Shown here piece by piece: positions 13,509-16,072 of a DNA stretch of 16,072 nt. The notes under the pieces were generated by a model that was not told the DNA's origin, searched no databases, and saw only the letters and a list, made by a program, of their open reading frames with translations. The stretch is from an uncultured Campylobacter sp. (GTDB lineage: Bacteria > Campylobacterota > Campylobacteria > Campylobacterales > Campylobacteraceae): positions 1 through 16,072 of the forward strand of contig NZ_CALHHX010000083.1 in the NCBI RefSeq assembly GCF_938030685.1, given 5' to 3'. Made by a program: the position numbers and the translations under genes. Numbering within the stretch: the first letter of the stretch is position 1; each line of letters begins with the position of its first letter.

Positions 13509-14378
13509 TTAAAATAAATTTACAAAAACAAAAGCAAAAAAGGCGATGCCCAAGTAGCCATTGAGCGTGAAAAACGCGCGATCAATCTTGCTAAAATCTT
13601 TCTGCACGATCCTATGCTCGAAGTACAGGATCGCCGCGCACGCAGCCACACCAAGATAGGCAAAAAAGCCTAAATTTGCCGCCGCGCAAAACAGCAGCCA
13701 AAAAAGTACCGCCACGGCGTGAAAAATTTTGGAGATAAACATCGACGCTTCCTTGCCGTAAAGCGCAGGGATGCTGTAAAGCCCGTTGCTGCGGTCAAAT
13801 TCCATATCTTGAAGAGAATACAGCACGTCAAAGCCGCCTACCCAAAATACTACCCCGAGGCATAGCAGCACCGACCATAGCGGAATTCCGCCACTAACGG
13901 CGATCGCCCCCGCAATCGGCGCAAGCCCCAGGCAAAAGCCTAGCATTAAATGCGCAGTCTCGCTAAAGCGCTTAAAATATGAATACACGCCCAATGCCGC
14001 TAAAATCGGCACCGAAAGCTTAAGCGCCAAAGGATTTATAAGCGCCGAAACCGCTATGAAAACTACCGCGTTTGCGATTATGAAAAGCAGCAAATTTCCG
14101 CGTCCGATCCGTCCGTCCACACTGGGGCGCGAAGCACAACGCGGATTGGCGCGGTCGATGTCCTCGTCCAAGTAGCGATTTAGCGCCATTGCGAAGCTTC
14201 TGGCGCTCACCGCGCACAAAATTCCCAAAAAAAGCAGCTTCCAGCCGAACCATACCGAGCCGTTTTGCAGCTTGCTAGCGGTGATCATCGCCGTAAAGAT
14301 AAACGGCAGCGCAAAAACCGAGTGTTTAAAAACTATTAATTCGTTGATATCGGATAAAATTTCTTTAAATTTAGCCAT
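13509..14378 (-). CDS. mqnP: UbiA-family prenyltransferase, probably MqnP of menaquinone synthesis
   Basis: Integral membrane enzyme attaching a polyprenyl chain to an aromatic acid. At 289 residues it has about eight membrane helices. The first Asp-rich motif is NRYLDEDID (67-75), with NPR and SRP following; the second is DVLYSLQDMEFD (184-195). Campylobacters make menaquinone by the futalosine route, where this enzyme (MqnP) acts on 1,4-dihydroxy-6-naphthoate; assignment as MqnP rather than UbiA rests on that knowledge, not on a motif. The ATG at 14378 has AGGGG upstream and gives the family start MAKFKEIL. A longer form to 14489 would cross both divergent promoters and add a hydrophobic, unrelated stretch, so it is rejected. 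Divergent from miaA. Confidence 0.92.
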   Translation of the reverse strand: MAKFKEILSDINELIVFKHSVFALPFIFTAMITASKLQNGSVWFGWKLLFLGILCAVSARSFAMALNRYLDEDIDRANPRCASRPSVDGRIGRGNLLLFIIANAVVFIAVSALINPLALKLSVPILAALGVYSYFKRFSETAHLMLGFCLGLAPIAGAIAVSGGIPLWSVLLCLGVVFWVGGFDVLYSLQDMEFDRSNGLYSIPALYGKEASMFISKIFHAVAVLFWLLFCAAANLGFFAYLGVAACAAILYFEHRIVQKDFSKIDRAFFTLNGYLGIAFFAFVFVNLF

Positions 14379-14400
14379 TTCGCCCCTTGTTTTGGGCACC

Positions 14401-14409
14401 ATTGTATCA
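14401..14409 (-). promoter_or_regulatory. Extended -10 promoter of mqnP
   Basis: The minus strand reads TTTGATACAAT (14401-14411), i.e. TGA directly before TACAAT, an extended -10. The implied start is near 14394, leaving a leader of about 16 bases before the ATG at 14378. It is the near mirror of the miaA promoter (TTTGATATAAT), 32 bases away and facing the other way. Confidence 0.6.
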
Positions 14410-14435
14410 AAAAAAAGTAAGAATAGCTCTAAATT

Positions 14436-14444
14436 TGATATAAT
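14436..14444 (+). promoter_or_regulatory. Extended -10 promoter of miaA
   Basis: TTTGATATAAT at 14434-14444 contains TGA plus a perfect TATAAT. The transcription start would be near 14451, which lies downstream of the TTG at 14445 and so supports the later miaA start at 14475. A/T-rich DNA is shared with the divergent mqnP promoter. Confidence 0.7.
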
Positions 14445-14474
14445 TTGAACGAAAAATTTACGAAAGGAAACGCC

Positions 14475-15380
14475 TTGAGCCAAAATCAAAACTCACACGC
14501 AAGCCCGCAGATCGCGATCATCGGCACCACAGCAAGCGGCAAAAGCGATCTTGCGCTAAGTATCGCGCGCGAAATCGGCGCCGTGATTTTGAGCCTCGAT
14601 TCGCTCTGCATTTATCGGCAGATCGACATCGCAAGCGCTAAGCCAGGCGAGGAGGAGCTGCGCGAGATCAGGCACTTCGGCGTAAATTTAATCTATCCAA
14701 ACGAATACTTTAGTGTCGGCGAGTTTATCAAAGAGTACGCGGCCGCGCGGGCTTTTGCAGAGCGTAGCGGCGCGCCTTTGATAATCACCGGCGGCAGCGG
14801 ATTTTATCTAAAAGCGATGCTAAGCGGGCTGGCGCCGAAGGTTCCCGATTTTAAAAGTGAAATTTCAAACGATGAAATTTACGCTCTAGCGCAGCAGATC
14901 GATCCGGAATTTGCCGCAAAGCTTAGCGCGGCGGACAGCTTTCGGTTAAAAAAATGGCTAAGCATCTATAAATTTTGCGGCGAGGCGCCGAGTAAATTTC
15001 TGCGCGAAAACACCGCCTCGCCCGTCATTTTGGATATTGAAATTTTTGAGATCGACGCGCCCAAGCAGTGGCTTGCAGGACGCATCGAAGCACGCACAAA
15101 GGCGATGTTTGAGCGCGGACTTTTGGAGGAGGCGGAGTTTTTATTCGCCCGCTACGGCGCGGAGTGCAGGGCGCTAGGTTGCATCGGGCTAAAGGAGTGC
15201 GGGCAGCTTTTGCGCGGGCAGATCTCGCGGGCGCAGTGCGAGCAGCTCGTGAGCCTACACACGATACAACTCGCAAAGCGCCAACGCACTTTCAACCGCT
15301 CGCAGTTCGCGGATAAAATTTCAGCGCCGCTGCAAGAGCTGGAGCGTGAAATTTTAAAATTTCTTCGCCGCGAGATTTGA
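14475..15380 (+). CDS. miaA: tRNA dimethylallyltransferase MiaA
   Basis: Transfers a dimethylallyl group to A37 of tRNAs reading UNN codons (i6A37). P-loop GTTASGKS at residues 17-24, LDSLCIYRQIDIASAKP (41-57), TGGSGFYLKAML (105-116) and the C-terminal KRQRTFNRSQF motif are visible. With the TTG at 14475 the protein has 301 residues, a normal length. This start has AAAGGA six bases upstream and lies after the promoter; a TTG at 14445 in frame would be at or before the transcription start. Only complete plus-strand gene here, divergent from mqnP. It belongs functionally with the queuosine and rRNA methylation genes but is separately transcribed. Confidence 0.95.
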   Translation: MSQNQNSHASPQIAIIGTTASGKSDLALSIAREIGAVILSLDSLCIYRQIDIASAKPGEEELREIRHFGVNLIYPNEYFSVGEFIKEYAAARAFAERSGAPLIITGGSGFYLKAMLSGLAPKVPDFKSEISNDEIYALAQQIDPEFAAKLSAADSFRLKKWLSIYKFCGEAPSKFLRENTASPVILDIEIFEIDAPKQWLAGRIEARTKAMFERGLLEEAEFLFARYGAECRALGCIGLKECGQLLRGQISRAQCEQLVSLHTIQLAKRQRTFNRSQFADKISAPLQELEREILKFLRREI

Positions 15381-15630
15381 AATCGAAATTTATCAAAATT
15401 TGTACGCTTGCTAGGAAGCAGTGGAGCAAGGGAGTAAAATTTAGATTTAAATTTTACCGTGCCGGATCGCGTCTTTGAAATTTGTGGGTCGCGCCGAGAC
15501 CTTGCGCGACACGGAATTTCGGTCAAATTTAACCGCCTTCGCAAATATCAAAGCTAAATTTATCGTTATCAAGCCTATCAAAATTTTGATTTTCCGCGCC
15601 TGCGTTACGCTTGAAAATAAAGGCGTAGCC
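15381..15630. other. 250-base gap after miaA with two palindromes
   Basis: No gene seen. GTAAAATTT (15434-15442) pairs with AAATTTTAC (15449-15457), an A/T-rich perfect stem that could end miaA transcripts though no T run follows. GTCGCG (15488-15493) pairs with CGCGAC (15505-15510), the second copy of the element at 5433-5452. GAAATTTTAAAATTTC (15348-15363), at the very end of miaA, is a perfect 16-base palindrome. Convergent with the broken gene to the right. Confidence 0.5.
15488..15510. repeat. GTCGCG/CGCGAC short palindrome, copy 2
   Basis: Same six-base arms as at 5433-5452 with a slightly longer loop (CCGAGACCTTG versus ACCCTTTG), flanked by AAATTTG and GGAATTT. The shared CCTT(T)GCGCGAC right side makes common origin more likely than chance hairpins. 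Confidence 0.45.
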
Positions 15631-16072
15631 CTATTTCTCGAAGTGCTGCGAGCTGTTTTTTAACCCCAGGGCGCAAAGCTCATAAATGCCGCTTTGTAAA
15701 TTTAGCTTGAGCGTGGAATTAAATTTTTGTATCTTGCCCGCAGCGCCGCTTTGACACTCATGGCTAACTCGCCGTTTTTTAAAGCTGTACTGCAAAGTAT
15801 CGAAGCTCGCTAGGACCGCGGAGCCGCTTTGCGGAGCGAAATACAGCCTATCGCGCTTGAAAGCTACTTCGTAGCCCGAAGGCGGCGTAAACTCCTCGTC
15901 CGTGCAAACGAATATGCCGTAGCTGCGCACCGTAAGCGAATAAAAGGGCAAAATTTAGCGCTCTTTATGGCGTCATAAAACAGCTGCTTGTGTGCGCCCC
16001 AGTAACTTAGAAGCTTTTTTTTTGCTCTGCATTTTCGCTCCTTTAAAAACTCACTCAAATCGCGCACATCAA
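15631..16072 (-). pseudogene. Frameshifted gene of unknown function, 5' end outside or at the window edge
   Basis: Two minus-strand frames look coding and abut. The first enters from the right edge and reads well to about 15951 (KLLSYWGAHKQLFYDAIK), then continues as Arg-rich nonsense to a stop at 15864. The second, 106 codons, is open from 15951 to 15631 (YGIFVCTDEEFTPPSGYEVA, then a Lys/Ser-rich end) but begins right after a TAA with no start signal. One extra base in the run of four A at 15950-15953 would join them as DAIKSAKF-LPFYSLTVRS. So this is a real frameshift, a sequencing error or programmed slippage. A strong AAAGGAG (16038-16044) with ATG at 16032 could be the true start; it would need a second shift in the nine-base A run to reach the middle frame. 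I do not recognise the protein. Confidence 0.6.
16015..16023. repeat. Nine-base homopolymer (A9 on the minus strand) in the broken gene
   Basis: T9 on the given strand, A9 in the sense of the gene, encoding Lys codons near the start. With A9 the ATG at 16032 opens only 19 codons; with A8 it would read into the KLLSYWGAH frame. Such runs are slippage-prone, so length variation here could switch the gene or simply reflect sequencing error. Confidence 0.6.

Noticed and set aside
14379..14489. Longer N-terminus for the prenyltransferase (start at 14489)
   Set aside because: It would run through both divergent promoters, and the family start and a Shine-Dalgarno are at 14378.
15975..16032. 19-codon ORF with a strong AAAGGAG and ATG
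   Set aside because: Too short to call as a gene; more likely the true start of the frameshifted gene, or chance inside an upstream coding frame.
1..16072. CRISPR array, tRNA, rRNA, insertion sequence, defence system or phage genes
   Set aside because: No regularly spaced direct repeats, cloverleaf, transposase or nuclease-toxin signatures were seen; YraN has a nuclease fold but is a housekeeping family.

Overview
The window looks like a chromosome segment of a relatively G+C-rich Campylobacter, probably one of the oral species such as the C. gracilis / C. rectus / C. showae group. The species is an inference. It rests on remembered campylobacterial gene order (trxB-trxA-yraN-hom-aminotransferase, then rlmB-rsmI-rpmE-rsmE, queD-queE-moaA, a UbiA-type prenyltransferase, miaA), on an epsilonproteobacterial-type QueE and on the very frequent words AAATTT and AAATTTTA. 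Almost every gene lies on the minus strand. The exceptions are a 5'-truncated lipoprotein gene at the left edge and miaA near the right edge.

Layout. (1) 3-749: lipoprotein of unknown function, followed by a convergent gap with two tandem stem-loops. (2) 970-5223, transcribed leftward: an AlaC-type aminotransferase, homoserine dehydrogenase, YraN, thioredoxin and thioredoxin reductase. There is an internal TATAAT promoter before trxA and a stem-loop after it. (3) 5224-5744: palindrome-rich gap without a convincing gene. (4) 5745-8489: operon rpmE-rsmI-rlmB and a RodZ-like membrane protein, with a TATAAT promoter at 8524-8529. (5) 8530-8816: gap. (6) 8817-13059: moaA-queE-queD-small lipoprotein, then a doubtful basic ORF, a four-helix membrane protein and rsmE. 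Most junctions are overlapping stop/start codons, and a TATAAT promoter lies before moaA. (7) 13140-14378: a membrane-anchored coiled-coil protein and a prenyltransferase, divergent from miaA (14475-15380). (8) 15631-16072: a gene broken by at least one frameshift and running off the right edge.

Functional theme. The centre is rich in translation and RNA-modification functions: RsmI, RsmE, an RlmB-type SpoU methylase, L31, QueD and QueE for queuosine, and MiaA for i6A37. Mixed in are molybdenum cofactor synthesis (MoaA), menaquinone synthesis (prenyltransferase), thioredoxin redox control and the threonine/methionine branch (Hom).

The most interesting signal is not a gene family. Short palindromic or repeated DNA sits inside coding sequence. 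A 46-bp palindrome at 9803-9848 lies in frame in a membrane-protein loop. Half of it recurs (22 of 24 bases, same frame) in a large extra segment of queE, which also carries a three-copy 24-bp in-frame tandem repeat. Related AAATTT-armed and GTCGCG/CGCGAC palindromes occur in the intergenic gaps. This resembles what Rickettsia palindromic elements do. No CRISPR array, IS element, tRNA or rRNA was seen.
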